This document shows, in pieces, positions 16,464 to 27,497 of a stretch of DNA of 64,000 bases; positions within the stretch are counted from its first letter, which is position 1, and every line of letters begins with the position of its first letter. Location: positions 2,394,001 to 2,458,000 of the forward strand of contig NZ_CP040058.1 of the NCBI RefSeq assembly GCF_005280655.1, in the 5' to 3' direction. The notes beneath the pieces are model-generated. The model saw only the letters and a program-made list of their open reading frames with translations, made no database searches and was not told the origin of the DNA. The stretch is from Anaerostipes rhamnosivorans (GTDB lineage Bacteria; Bacillota; Clostridia; Lachnospirales; Lachnospiraceae). The position numbers and the translations under genes are program-made.

Positions 16464-16510
16464 ACAAAAAGGGACCGATTTCAAACGAAAATAAGAAAAA
16501 GGTCCCTTAA
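16464..16510 (-). terminator. Terminator of the P-type ATPase gene
   Basis: Minus-strand stem AAGGGACC / GGTCCCTT followed by TTTTGTTG stands just after the stop of the ATPase. Confidence 0.85.
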
Positions 16511-16519
16511 GGGTTTTAT

Positions 16520-19132
16520 TTAGAGGATTCGGATCTTCATCCGAATAGCTTTCAGCAGCTGGATCACCGGAAGGTTCGCCAGTGCCAATCCATAAACAGT
16601 AAATAACTGCTGCATAGTCAGAGTCTGTACTTTAAATAATACGTGCAGGGACGGTATTACCATGACACAGGTCATAAGAATGACACCAAGTATAAAAGCC
16701 CCGATCAGATATATGTTATCAAAAAACTTATTAGTAAATAACACAGGATGATTAGATTTACAGTTAAATCCATGCACCAGCCTGGAGGTACAGAGGGTTC
16801 CAAATGCCATAGTGCTCGCCAGAACTGCGTTCTGGTCCCGGTACCCGATCATAAACCCGATCATTGTCATAACACCAATCACAAATCCTTCAATTCCAAT
16901 GTTCGCAAGGAAATCTTTTGTCAGGATTGATTCATTAACCGGCCTCGGCTTCTCTTCCATCACCTGATCTGTATGAGGCTCCAGACCCAGGGCGATAGCA
17001 GGCAGGCTGTCCGTTAGCAGATTGATAAACAGTAAGTGTACCGGCGCAAACGGAACAGGCAATGCTGCGATGGACGCATAGAGTACTACAAGGATCCCCG
17101 CAAAATTACCGGAAAGCAAAAATTGTATCGCATTTTTTATATTTCTATACAAGTTGCGGCCATTTTCCACTGCCTTTACAATAGTAGCAAAATTATCATC
17201 CGTCAGCACCATGGAAGACGCATCCTTGGAGACTTCACTGCCTGTGATGCCCATGGCAACGCCAATATCCGCCTGTTTTAAGGCTGGGGCATCGTTAACA
17301 CCGTCTCCTGTCATAGAAACAATATTTCCTTTTCTCTGCCACGTCTGTACGATCCGAATCTTATGTTCCGGTGACACCCTTGCATATACAGAGATGCCTT
17401 CCACAAACTTCTCAAGTTCCTGATCAGACATATGGTCGATCTCAGCTCCCTCACAGGCCTCACTCTCGTCTTTCAGGATGCCGATCCGTTTTGCAATGGC
17501 CGCTGCCGTCACCTTATGATCCCCAGTGATCATGATCGGGCGGATTCCTGCCTGGATACACTGGGCCACCGCTGATCTGGATTCCCTTCTCGGCGGATCC
17601 ATCATAGAGATCAGCCCCAGGAAGGTATATCCATTTTCATCCTTTGGCGTCAGCCTCTTTCCCTTTTCTATGGTCTTATAAGCAATGGCCAGAACCCTCA
17701 GCCCGTTTTTGGAAAATTCCTGGTTGCAGGCCTCAATCTGTTTTTTATCCCAGTTGGTGATAGGTACCGCTTTATCACCTTTTTGTATGGATACCATACG
17801 GTCCAGCAGTACATCCACTGCCCCTTTCGTGATCATCGTATAGCCATTTTCCATATCATGTACTGTAGACATGAGCTTTCGCTCGCTGTCGAACGGAATC
17901 TCTGCCACTCTTGGATAAAAGCAGCGAACACCTTCCGCCTTCCGTCCCAGCTTGTCCCCAAGATTAATCAGCGCTGTCTCGGTGGGATCTCCGATCTCTT
18001 CCCCGTTTATATTGGTAGAATCGTTGCAGAGCATACTGTAGTCCAGAAGCTGCTTTTGAGCTGCCTTTTTCAGGTCGATATGGGCCGCCGGAATCCGAAC
18101 GCCTCCCACATAGTAATCTTCCACTGTCATCTTATTCTGGGTCAGTGTCCCAGTCTTATCAGAACAGATGATGGATACACTTCCCAACCCCTCCACTGCC
18201 TGAAGTTTTCGGATGATGGCATGTTCCTTTGCCATCTTCTGTGTACCGAAAGAGAGTACGATGGTGACAATGGAACTCAATGCTTCCGGGATGGCTGCAA
18301 CAGCCAACGCAACGGCAAACATAAAGGCATCGCCGATATCCTCGCCCCGGATCACACTGATGCCGAACAATATACCGCAGAATACTAGAATCAGAAGGGA
18401 CAGCTTCTGTCCGAACTGGTCCAGATTAACCTGCAGCGGAGTTCTTTTCTCCTCTGTATTTTTCAGCATTCCGGCGATCTTTCCGACTTCCGTATCCATT
18501 CCTACGCCTGTCACAAGGAACTTACCTCTTCCGTAGGTGACAAAGCTTCCGGAATATACCATGTTGATCCGATCCCCCAAAGGAACCTGGCTGATGATCA
18601 CACTGCTTGTCTTTTCTACCCCCAGGCTTTCTCCTGTCAGTGCGCTCTCATCCACCTTAAGACTAGCGGACTCAAGGATCCTGCCATCTGCCGGTATGGA
18701 ATCTCCTGCTTCTAAGAGGACCTCATCCCCTACCGTAACTTCTCTGGACGGGATCTGTACGATCACCCCATTCCTCAGCACCTTTGCCGTAGGGGCAGAA
18801 AGCTGTTTTAAGCTGCTTAAAGACTGTTCCGCTTTTACTGTCTGTACTGTGCCAAGAATAGCATTGACCGTTATGACGACCAGGATGACCGCAGTACTCT
18901 CCATATCTCCCAGAAAACCGGATACAGTGGCCGCAGCGATCAGGATGATCACCAGAAAGTCTTTAAACTGTTCCAGAAAAATCTGTACGACACTTTTCTT
19001 TTTTCCCTCAACAAGCTCATTATACCCATACTGCTTTTGATGCTCTGTGACCTGGGCAGCTGTCAAGGGCTCCATAGAGCCGTTCAGCTGCTTCTTGACT
19101 TCTTCTGCTGTTTGTTGATAAAACTCCTTCAT
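16520..19132 (-). CDS. P-type calcium-translocating ATPase
   Basis: An 870-residue P2-type cation pump (PMCA/SERCA-like). Visible are the actuator motif TGES, the VAAIPEAL motif of helix 4 with its calcium-site residues, the phosphorylation site CSDKTGTLTQNKMT, the nucleotide domain TKGAVDVLLDR, TGDGVNDAPALKQADIGVAMG, and NLLTDSLPAIALGLEP in helix 6. Ten membrane helices are expected. The motifs suggest Ca2+ export, although manganese cannot be excluded. The start at 19132 (third of three close ATGs) has GGAG 9-10 bases upstream, while the first two lie within the ribosome site. The gene appears monocistronic. Confidence 0.93.
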   Translation of the reverse strand: MKEFYQQTAEEVKKQLNGSMEPLTAAQVTEHQKQYGYNELVEGKKKSVVQIFLEQFKDFLVIILIAAATVSGFLGDMESTAVILVVITVNAILGTVQTVKAEQSLSSLKQLSAPTAKVLRNGVIVQIPSREVTVGDEVLLEAGDSIPADGRILESASLKVDESALTGESLGVEKTSSVIISQVPLGDRINMVYSGSFVTYGRGKFLVTGVGMDTEVGKIAGMLKNTEEKRTPLQVNLDQFGQKLSLLILVFCGILFGISVIRGEDIGDAFMFAVALAVAAIPEALSSIVTIVLSFGTQKMAKEHAIIRKLQAVEGLGSVSIICSDKTGTLTQNKMTVEDYYVGGVRIPAAHIDLKKAAQKQLLDYSMLCNDSTNINGEEIGDPTETALINLGDKLGRKAEGVRCFYPRVAEIPFDSERKLMSTVHDMENGYTMITKGAVDVLLDRMVSIQKGDKAVPITNWDKKQIEACNQEFSKNGLRVLAIAYKTIEKGKRLTPKDENGYTFLGLISMMDPPRRESRSAVAQCIQAGIRPIMITGDHKVTAAAIAKRIGILKDESEACEGAEIDHMSDQELEKFVEGISVYARVSPEHKIRIVQTWQRKGNIVSMTGDGVNDAPALKQADIGVAMGITGSEVSKDASSMVLTDDNFATIVKAVENGRNLYRNIKNAIQFLLSGNFAGILVVLYASIAALPVPFAPVHLLFINLLTDSLPAIALGLEPHTDQVMEEKPRPVNESILTKDFLANIGIEGFVIGVMTMIGFMIGYRDQNAVLASTMAFGTLCTSRLVHGFNCKSNHPVLFTNKFFDNIYLIGAFILGVILMTCVMVIPSLHVLFKVQTLTMQQLFTVYGLALANLPVIQLLKAIRMKIRIL

Positions 19133-19225
19133 ACTCATCATTCTCCATTTCTCTAAGTATTTTCTTTCCTCTTAGGATGAAAGATTTTCACCAGTGGAAA
19201 TCTCACACTGTGTGCAGCTAAGTCC

Positions 19226-19525
19226 CAAAGGGCTTTTTTATTTCATAGGAGACACTTTCCCATGAACTAAGATAAAATCCCGCTTGTGGGATTCTCCGCC
19301 TGCGGCGGGTCGCTTTAGCGACATGATTCCTTGCCGCCGCAGTGCGATCCTCGCGGAGCGTTTTTTATTTCACGGGATGCATTTTCCCATGAAACAAGAT
19401 AGAATCCCGCTTGTGGGATTCTCCGCCTGCGGCGGGTCGCTTTAGCGACATGATTCCTTGCCGCCGCAGTGCGATCCTCGCGGAGCGTTTTTTATTTCAT
19501 GGGATGTTCCCATGAAATAAAAAAA
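19226..19525. repeat. Tandem 127-bp repeat array with GC-rich palindromes
   Basis: Two full units and a partial third. Each unit has the 89-bp GC-rich element (19278-19366 and 19405-19493, identical to each other), then TTTTTTATTTCA-GGGATG...CCCATGAA. The last unit ends in a perfect 17-bp hairpin (19488-19504 / 19508-19524). The period is 127 bases. The array fills most of the 590-base gap between the P-type ATPase and the atp operon; I see no gene in the gap. Confidence 0.9.
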
Positions 19526-19567
19526 CAACGGGACTTTTACTGCATCTTTCGTGCAATAAAAGTCTCG
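19520..19567 (-). terminator. Terminator of the atp operon
   Basis: On the minus strand a stem of about 16 bp (CGAGACTTTTATTGCA / TGCAGTAAAAGTCCCG) is followed by TTGTTTTTTT. It lies some 155 bases after atpC and abuts the repeat array. Confidence 0.85.
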
Positions 19568-19722
19568 CTGTTTCATTACGATACGGATGAATTTCTTCAT
19601 CGAGATTGACGACACCGCAAACGATTCACTCGCCAGCTACTCCCTTTTATTTAGATATAATCATAGCGAATTCTTTCCGGCTTGTCAACTAATTGTTGTC
19701 GACACGTCCCCCGAATCCTGTC

Positions 19723-20130
19723 TTATAAATGTTTTCCCGTCACCTTAAGCCTTGCCATGGCCCTGGAAAGGGCAGCTTTGCTGTGATAATACTCTCTCTG
19801 GCTCTCTTTCTGCCTAAGGCGCTCCTGGGCGCGTTCTTTTGCCTCGTTGGCCCGCCGGATATCAATTTCCTCCGGCCATTCCACCGTATCGGCCAGGAGA
19901 ACCACGAACTCGGGCATGATCTCCACGAATCCGTCACCCACTGCAGCCTCTCTCCATTCTCCGTCGACTTTAAACCTTAATTCTCCCGCCTTCACTGCAG
20001 TCACCATGGATTCATGATTGGGCAGGATTCCTTGTTCACCGTCGATCGCCGGAAAGATCATCATCTCACATTCTCCATTATAAAACCTCCGGTCGCTGGC
20101 CGTAATCTCCAGATAAAAGGTCTTTCCCAT
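19723..20130 (-). CDS. atpC: ATP synthase epsilon subunit
   Basis: A 135-residue epsilon subunit of the F1 rotor stalk, which couples and regulates rotation. The N-terminal beta sandwich (ITASDRRFYNGECEMMIFPAIDGEQGILPNHESMVTAV, split here by family positions) is followed by the helical hairpin RANEAKERAQERLRQ. The start at 20130 gives a 7-base gap to GAGG; an earlier ATG overlaps the ribosome site. Last gene of the operon. Confidence 0.95.
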   Translation of the reverse strand: MGKTFYLEITASDRRFYNGECEMMIFPAIDGEQGILPNHESMVTAVKAGELRFKVDGEWREAAVGDGFVEIMPEFVVLLADTVEWPEEIDIRRANEAKERAQERLRQKESQREYYHSKAALSRAMARLKVTGKHL

Positions 20131-20145
20131 ACTCATCCCTCATTT

Positions 20146-21585
<1,440 letters not shown>

Positions 21586-22473
21586 TTATTTCTTCTGAAA
21601 CGCTTTTGCGCCGCTTACGATCTCCGTGATCTCCTGTGTGATTGCCGCCTGTCTGGCACGGTTATACAAAAGAGATAGTTCCTTGATCATGTCCCTGGCG
21701 CTGTCCGTCGCCCCCTGCATTGCCATCATACGCGCATTCTGCTCGCTGGAAAATGACTCTACAAGCGCTCCGTATATGAGGCCCTTTACATAGTTCGGCA
21801 CCAGATGGTCCATGACTACTTTCGGGGATGGAGAATAATCCGCGATCTTGTGATATTTCTCCAGTTCCACATTCATTTCCTCAAAACTCTGCCGTTTCAA
21901 CGGAAGGATCTGAATGATCTCCGGCTCCGACTTAAGCGGAGTTATCATCTTTGTATAGATGATATAAATCTCATCCAGGTTCTCCTTGCGGTAAAGATCA
22001 ACCAGTGTCTCCGCAATGTTCCTGGCCCTCCACATGCTTGGATCCTGGGCCGTATAGAGGAATTCTCCGTCAATCCTGACCTTCTTCCTCATAAAATACT
22101 GCCGTCCCATCTGACCGATGACAAATAATGTATTGTTATTCCCCTTTGCAAGTTTCTCTTCTGCAAGCTTTAACACATTGTGGTTGTAAGCCCCTGCCAT
22201 TCCCTTATCCGCAGTCATAACCACATATCCCCTCTTTTTGTCCTCCGGCTTAATCTTTTTCCTCTGGTCAAAAAAGGTATGGTTAATGTCCGGAGAGTGG
22301 AACAGGATATCTTTGATAGTGGACTGGAGAAGCTCAAAGTAAGGTGCCGTGGCATCCAGCTTTTCCCTGGCCTTGCGAAGCTTTGTGGAAGAGATCAGAT
22401 ACATTGCGTTGGTAATCTTCATGGTCTCCTGAATACTCTTCATTCTGGAACGGATTTCTGTCATATTTGCCAT
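21586..22473 (-). CDS. atpG: ATP synthase gamma subunit
   Basis: A 295-residue central stalk subunit. The N-terminal helix (EIRSRMKSIQETMKITNAMYLISSTKLRKA) and the C-terminal helix (MKELSLLYNRARQAAITQEITEIVSGA) form the coiled coil that turns inside the alpha3beta3 ring; the middle has the Rossmann-like domain beginning GYVVMTADKGMAGAYN. It stands between atpA and atpD. Confidence 0.97.
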   Translation of the reverse strand: MANMTEIRSRMKSIQETMKITNAMYLISSTKLRKAREKLDATAPYFELLQSTIKDILFHSPDINHTFFDQRKKIKPEDKKRGYVVMTADKGMAGAYNHNVLKLAEEKLAKGNNNTLFVIGQMGRQYFMRKKVRIDGEFLYTAQDPSMWRARNIAETLVDLYRKENLDEIYIIYTKMITPLKSEPEIIQILPLKRQSFEEMNVELEKYHKIADYSPSPKVVMDHLVPNYVKGLIYGALVESFSSEQNARMMAMQGATDSARDMIKELSLLYNRARQAAITQEITEIVSGAKAFQKK

Positions 22474-22483
22474 GTATGCTCAC

Positions 22484-23992
22484 CTACTTTTTAAATTCTT
22501 TCACCGCATTTACGATCTGCTTTGCCATCTCATCCGTCAAAACTTTTTTCTCATCAATCTCGTTGACCAGGTCACCGTATTTAGCTTCCAAGAACATTAC
22601 CAGATCCTCCGTAAAGGACTTGATCTCATTGACCGGAACGTCCATAAGCAGCCGGTTGTTTGCCGCACATAAAAGGATCACCTGTTTATGCAGGCTCATC
22701 GGATGGTACAGCGGCTGTTTTAATAATTCCACCAAACGGTTTCCGTGGTCCAAAAGTTCTTTTGTCTGAGGATCCAGGTCTGAGCTGAACTGCGTGAAAA
22801 CTTCCATTTCACGGAACTGTGCCAGATCAATCCTTAAACTTCCGGAGACCTTTTTCATGGCTTTGGTCTGAGCTGCCCCGCCCACACGGGAAACAGAAAG
22901 ACCTACATTGACTGCAGGCCGGATTCCGGAGAAAAACAAATCACTTTCCAAGAAAATCTGCCCGTCGGTTATGGAAATAACATTTGTCGGAATATATGCA
23001 GATACATCGCCTGCCAAAGTCTCAATGATCGGCAGCGCAGTGATGGATCCGCCCCCGTGTGCCTCATCCATCCTGCAGGAGCGCTCCAGCAGTCTGGAAT
23101 GCAGATAGAACACATCTCCCGGATAGGCCTCCCTTCCAGGCGGCCTCTGGAGAAGTAATGACATTGCTCTGTATGCCACTGCATGTTTTGACAGATCATC
23201 ATAGACGATCAGAACATCTTTTCCCTTATCCATAAAATATTCCGCCATTGCCGTGCCGGAATACGGTGCAATATACTGTACCGGCGCCACATCGCTGGCT
23301 GAAGCGGATACTACAATAGAATAATCCATAGCGTCGTGTTTTTTCAGTGTGGAAACAATTTTAGCCAGAGTGGATGCCTTCTGTCCGATGGCGACATAGA
23401 CACAGATAACGTCTTTGCCCTTCTGATTCAAAATTGTGTCCACAGCAATGGATGTCTTTCCTGTCTGACGGTCTCCAATGATCAGTTCCCTCTGGCCGCG
23501 GCCGATCGGGAACATGGCATCAATAGCGAGAATTCCGGTCTCCATAGGAACATCTACGGATTTTCTCTCAATGACCCCCGCCGCCTCTCTCTCAATAGGC
23601 AGATAGGCATCCGTCTTGATCGGCCCGTTACCGTCAATCGGTGCTCCCAAAGCATTCACCACACGTCCGACCAGACCGTCTCCAACCGGAACTCCGGCAC
23701 GTTTCCCGCTTCTTACGACTTTGGAGCCTTCCACCAGCCCATGGTCGCTTCCAAGCAACACACAGCCAATGGTCTTCATCTCCAGATTCTGTACGATCCC
23801 TCTGGTGCCATTCTCAAACTCCACCAGTTCTCCATACATCGCATGATTTAAACCATGTACGGTCGCAATACCGTCACCAATCTGGATGACTGTGCCTTCC
23901 TCCTGCACTTGAATTTTGTTTTCATAATCTTCTATCTCACTTTTTAAAACTGAGATAATCCCTTCCGGATTTATATTGCCCAACTGTTTCAC
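22484..23992 (-). CDS. atpA: ATP synthase alpha subunit
   Basis: A 502-residue nucleotide-binding, non-catalytic F1 subunit. The P-loop [14 protein letters not shown], the [14 protein letters not shown] beta-barrel domain, and the arginine finger region with [14 protein letters not shown] are present. The start overlaps the atpH stop by four bases, implying coupled translation. Complete by length. Confidence 0.98.
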   Translation of the reverse strand: MKQLGNINPEGIISVLKSEIEDYENKIQVQEEGTVIQIGDGIATVHGLNHAMYGELVEFENGTRGIVQNLEMKTIGCVLLGSDHGLVEGSKVVRSGKRAGVPVGDGLVGRVVNALGAPIDGNGPIKTDAYLPIEREAAGVIERKSVDVPMETGILAIDAMFPIGRGQRELIIGDRQTGKTSIAVDTILNQKGKDVICVYVAIGQKASTLAKIVSTLKKHDAMDYSIVVSASASDVAPVQYIAPYSGTAMAEYFMDKGKDVLIVYDDLSKHAVAYRAMSLLLQRPPGREAYPGDVFYLHSRLLERSCRMDEAHGGGSITALPIIETLAGDVSAYIPTNVISITDGQIFLESDLFFSGIRPAVNVGLSVSRVGGAAQTKAMKKVSGSLRIDLAQFREMEVFTQFSSDLDPQTKELLDHGNRLVELLKQPLYHPMSLHKQVILLCAANNRLLMDVPVNEIKSFTEDLVMFLEAKYGDLVNEIDEKKVLTDEMAKQIVNAVKEFKK

Positions 23993-24492
23993 CCCCGCAC
24001 AAGGCTGTTTTGTAATTTTGCAATGGAAGCTTTTACACTTCTGTCATATACATCATCACCTACGGTCAAGACGAAACCGCCGATCAAAGACGGGTCCTTT
24101 CTAAGCCGCAGTTCTACGCCTGTTTTATGATATTTTTGGCAGATCATGTTTTTGATGTCCGTAAGCCTTTTTTCATCCGGCTTAGTGACATAAGAAAAGA
24201 CTGCCGTAGCTACTTCTTTTTTGTCTAAAACTATTTCATCATAGGATTCAAAAATGTCATAGACGCTGTCTGCCTCACCATTGTCAGAGACAACCTTCAA
24301 AAAGCTTTGTACCGGTCCCGGAATCACCTTCTCAATGACCGCATGCTTTTCTTTTCGTGAGACTACCGGGCTTGCCAGTGCAGCCACCAGTTCGGGGCAT
24401 TCACAGCACAGCCTTTTTGTCTCGTTGATGTACTCTTCCGGGATTGCCAAGTCAAATAATACCTTTGCATAGTTATCCGTCAGCCCGTTCAT
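23989..24492 (-). CDS. atpH: ATP synthase delta subunit
   Basis: A 167-residue peripheral stalk subunit that joins F1 to the b dimer. Typical features are the N-terminal [12 protein letters not shown], the middle [17 protein letters not shown] and the C-terminal [28 protein letters not shown]. It overlaps atpF by four bases and atpA by four. Confidence 0.94.
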   Translation of the reverse strand: MNGLTDNYAKVLFDLAIPEEYINETKRLCCECPELVAALASPVVSRKEKHAVIEKVIPGPVQSFLKVVSDNGEADSVYDIFESYDEIVLDKKEVATAVFSYVTKPDEKRLTDIKNMICQKYHKTGVELRLRKDPSLIGGFVLTVGDDVYDRSVKASIAKLQNSLVRG

Positions 24493-24974
24493 TTGCCTGC
24501 ACCCGCTTCCTTCAAAAAGTCATCCAGGATCTTCTCATTGGCCGCCTGGTCCACATTTTCCTGAATTACCTTAGAAGCTGCCGCAATGGCCATTCCCGCA
24601 ATCTCATTCTGGATTCCCTGTATCGCTTTCTCTTTTTGCGTCTCAATGGTTTTATTTGCGTCCGCAATAACCTTGGATGCTTCTTCATTGGCATCCTTTA
24701 ATATCCGCTGATATTCTTCTTTACCTCTTTCCTTGGCCGTCTTTACGATCCGCGCTGCCTCCTGGTTGGCATTCTTAAGTTCGCCTTCGTATTTCTCTTT
24801 TAACAGCCCCGCCTGGGTATTTTTTTGTTCTGCATCCTGGATCTGTCCGTTTATCATCTGTTCTCTCTTCTCGATCATTCCCATAACGGGCTTAAAAAGG
24901 ATCTTTTTTAAGATCAGAAAAAATACAATAAGGTTCACAAACGTCCACAGGAGTCCTGAGTTAAATGATAACAC
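24489..24974 (-). CDS. atpF: ATP synthase b subunit
   Basis: A 161-residue peripheral stalk subunit. One N-terminal membrane helix (LLWTFVNLIVFFLILKKILF) is followed by a long charged coiled coil (residues 35-140, rich in Lys, Glu, Ala and Gln). It has the usual b-subunit length and stands between atpE and atpH. Confidence 0.95.
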   Translation of the reverse strand: MLSFNSGLLWTFVNLIVFFLILKKILFKPVMGMIEKREQMINGQIQDAEQKNTQAGLLKEKYEGELKNANQEAARIVKTAKERGKEEYQRILKDANEEASKVIADANKTIETQKEKAIQGIQNEIAGMAIAAASKVIQENVDQAANEKILDDFLKEAGAGK

Positions 24975-24994
24975 CTACACCGCCTCCAAGCTTT

Positions 24995-25213
24995 TTAAAG
25001 TACAAACATGATAATAATCGCAACAACCAGACCATAAATGGCTGTGGATTCTGCCAGTGCACATCCCAATAATAAGGTCTTATTGATCTCTCCAGTTGCC
25101 TCCGGCTGTCTTGCGATCGCATCTGTCGCACCTGATGTTGCGATACCGATACCAATTCCTGCTCCAATTCCTGATAATACTGCAATTCCTGCTCCTAATG
25201 CTACTAATGACAT
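24995..25213 (-). CDS. atpE: ATP synthase c subunit
   Basis: A 72-residue proteolipid with two membrane helices joined by the polar loop ARQPEA (residues 34-39). The ion-binding carboxylate is Glu55 in [10 protein letters not shown]. In Na+-coupled enzymes a glutamine stands in helix 1 in GxGxGQG; here that position is Ile22 (GIGAGIGIG), so the ring probably carries protons although the EST motif of helix 2 is kept. That is a prediction from motif comparison only. It lies between atpB and atpF. Confidence 0.95.
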   Translation of the reverse strand: MSLVALGAGIAVLSGIGAGIGIGIATSGATDAIARQPEATGEINKTLLLGCALAESTAIYGLVVAIIIMFVL

Positions 25214-25263
25214 AATCTACATCTCCTTAAACTATTATTTTTCACTTAATTTGTTCCTTTGTT

Positions 25264-25944
25264 TTAATCCATCAGTTCCTTCATAAAGATCGCTGTCAGG
25301 AAAACAAAGACATACATCTGAATCAATCCATCAAAAACGTCAAAATAAAAACTGAATGGGATCGGCACTAAAATCGGTGCCACGATCTTCAAAAGTTCCA
25401 TGATGACAAACCCGCCGAGGATATTTCCGAAAAGCCGCATACACAATGACAACGGCCTTATAAAGACTTCCAGCACATTGAGCGGCGCGATAAACGGAAC
25501 CGGCTCCGCGAAGCTTTTTATGAATCCTTTTAAACCTTTTTGGCGGATCCCTGAAAACTCGATCAGGATAATACTCATGATTGCCAGCCCTGCTGTCACA
25601 TTGATGTCCTTTGTCGGCGGCGTCAGTCCAACCAAACCGCTCAGATTGGAAAGGCCGAGATAAATACCGACTGTCGCAAGATATGGGATATAACCTTTTC
25701 CTTCATCCCCGAGAATCCCATGGAAAAACCCGTACACCCCTCCGACGACCGTCTCGATGCAGGCCTGCCTTCTTGTGGGGACGATCTGAAGATTTCTCAC
25801 AAAAATCAGACATAATACGATGACAAAAGCCATAATGCCCCACGTGACCACAACCGACTGCGGCACTGGGATCCCGCCGAAGATAGGAATGGTAAATGCT
25901 GTCTTGCTCACAAGCTCTTCCATCAACTTCTCCGATAAACTCAT
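25264..25944 (-). CDS. atpB: ATP synthase a subunit
   Basis: A 226-residue membrane subunit that forms the ion half-channels against the c ring. The key arginine is in PLSLCMRLFGNILGGFVIMEL, and LSNLSGLVGLTPPTKDINVTAGLA is family-typical. The start at 25944 has GGAGGAG 7-8 bases upstream and gives the normal length; an upstream in-frame start at 26004 would lie in the promoter. First gene of atpBEFHAGDC; no atpI is seen before it. Confidence 0.95.
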   Translation of the reverse strand: MSLSEKLMEELVSKTAFTIPIFGGIPVPQSVVVTWGIMAFVIVLCLIFVRNLQIVPTRRQACIETVVGGVYGFFHGILGDEGKGYIPYLATVGIYLGLSNLSGLVGLTPPTKDINVTAGLAIMSIILIEFSGIRQKGLKGFIKSFAEPVPFIAPLNVLEVFIRPLSLCMRLFGNILGGFVIMELLKIVAPILVPIPFSFYFDVFDGLIQMYVFVFLTAIFMKELMD

Positions 25945-25975
25945 CGAACGCTCCTCCTTTCCTAAATTTGTAGTG

Positions 25976-26004
25976 AGTATAATACTCTGGATTTGCTTTG
26001 TCAA
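25976..26004 (-). promoter_or_regulatory. Promoter of the atp operon
   Basis: Minus-strand TTGACA (25999-26004) and TATACT (25976-25981) are 17 bases apart, some 30 bases before the atpB start codon. Confidence 0.88.
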
Positions 26005-26171
26005 TTCTAAAAATCAACCTATTTTTTTGGTATTTTTTCTATAAAAATTACTTTTTTGCCACTTGAAAAATATTTTTTGTTGGTCCTTCCAATTTCTATT
26101 GTGCACTTCTTCCATTTTAATTTGTATTTACCCGGATTTATTGTGCATGTTATACCACCTTTAAGCTACCA

Positions 26172-26233
26172 ACAAAAAAGAGGTCAGATAATCCGATTTC
26201 TTCTTATTAAAAGAAGTTCCTATTTCTGGCCTC
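26172..26233 (-). terminator. Terminator after the membrane metalloprotease gene
   Basis: On the minus strand GAGGCCAG and CTGACCTC enclose an inner AACTTCTTTT/AAGAAG hairpin and are followed by TTTTTT. It is the only structured element in the 338-base gap before the atp promoter. Confidence 0.75.
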
Positions 26234-26342
26234 GATTTTCCCGGTTCCTGCCCAGTTCCTTGTCTTCTGATTCTTAGTATATGCAGCCCGATTAAAACTG
26301 ATAATTCACTATTCAATTACAATTATCTGATACTTTCCAAAA

Positions 26343-27497
26343 TCATAAATAATGGCCTGTAAACCTCTGTTCTGCAGTTCGCATCAACTCCATTTCGCTC
26401 ACAACATCACTCTCATACGGATATGACCTTACCTGCTCTTCAAACCTTCTCTTTATTTTCTCCGCTTTTTCCACATCCCTTTCAAATAGCAGCACGTATA
26501 CATATTGGGTCCGGATCACAGACGGGAAGTTCTTCATGGCCTGCATGAATTTTCTTTGCTGCCTGTCCCGCATATAGTCTATCCATTCCCGGCCGCTGCC
26601 CTTTATAAGTTCACAATAGATCCTGTCACAGATCAGCAGACTGCGGTGCAGGCCCGCAATCCCAGACTCCATACGAAGCAGATGCTCTATTAATTGTTCT
26701 GCCTCATCAAACTTATGTGCATCCATCATACGGTTTGCGGCGCTGACACCCATGACAGCAGTCATACTGTTTCGCATCTCCTCATCGGACGGTACACGAA
26801 ACCACTCTTCCGGCATATCCTTTATACGGATTCCGTTGGTATTCTGTTCATTGATCTTCAGCTGTGTCCAAAAGGACCTCACGGCCTCAGGATTTTCTCC
26901 CAATGAAACTGCATTGAACCCATCGTTATCTGCGCTGCTAAAATGGATAGGAATCCCATTAAGAAATGCACAGACAAAACCGACAAGGCTTGTAATTAGT
27001 AAAAACGCAGATAAAAACGGCCCGGTTTTAAAGAAAATACAGCCTCCTAGGAGAATCAGAGCAAAGACCGTGTTCATAATGCAGCCTCCAAGGTGATATA
27101 AGATAAACGGTATCTTCCCTCCTTCCATATCGGGAGGACTCATCAGACATTGTCCACCCGTCCCTGCAAGAGACAGTCTTTTCAAATGTATCCCCTGACG
27201 GTTCTTGATCCAGATCAGGTTTCCAATCCGGAACGACGAAAACCGATAGCCGCTGAGCAGGCCGAATACAAGATGACCGAATTCATGGATGAGAATCTGG
27301 ACAAAAAATCCTGTGTACAGAAAAATAACTGATGCCATCAATACCATGGCATATCCCCCAGACGTCATCTTCATCTCCGAGAACGTTTTCATACAGTCAG
27401 CCGCCAAGGCCCCATACAAGACCGCCATCAATAAAAAGAGTACTGCTCCGGCTCTTCGCAGCCACAAAATTATTTTCTTTTGATCTTTATCAAACAT
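26343..27497 (-). CDS. Membrane metalloprotease-like protein (HExxH, M50-type)
   Basis: A 384-residue protein with about six membrane helices in its first 200 residues and a soluble C-terminal half. The zinc motif HEFGH lies near residue 70 within helix 2 (FVQILIHEFGHLVFGLLSGY), and an NGIPIHFSSADNDG stretch follows helix 5, as in site-2-type (M50) proteases. The C-terminal ~180 residues are helical and resemble TPR-like repeats. The substrate is unknown. Its start overlaps the end of the DUF1989 gene by 8 bases in the restored frame, so the two were made as a coupled pair. Confidence 0.7.
   Translation of the reverse strand: MFDKDQKKIILWLRRAGAVLFLLMAVLYGALAADCMKTFSEMKMTSGGYAMVLMASVIFLYTGFFVQILIHEFGHLVFGLLSGYRFSSFRIGNLIWIKNRQGIHLKRLSLAGTGGQCLMSPPDMEGGKIPFILYHLGGCIMNTVFALILLGGCIFFKTGPFLSAFLLITSLVGFVCAFLNGIPIHFSSADNDGFNAVSLGENPEAVRSFWTQLKINEQNTNGIRIKDMPEEWFRVPSDEEMRNSMTAVMGVSAANRMMDAHKFDEAEQLIEHLLRMESGIAGLHRSLLICDRIYCELIKGSGREWIDYMRDRQQRKFMQAMKNFPSVIRTQYVYVLLFERDVEKAEKIKRRFEEQVRSYPYESDVVSEMELMRTAEQRFTGHYL

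Noticed and set aside
19278..19493. Tandem repeats as a possible CRISPR array
   Set aside because: Only two full units, repeat of 89 bases with near-identical spacers, nested palindromes and no cas genes.
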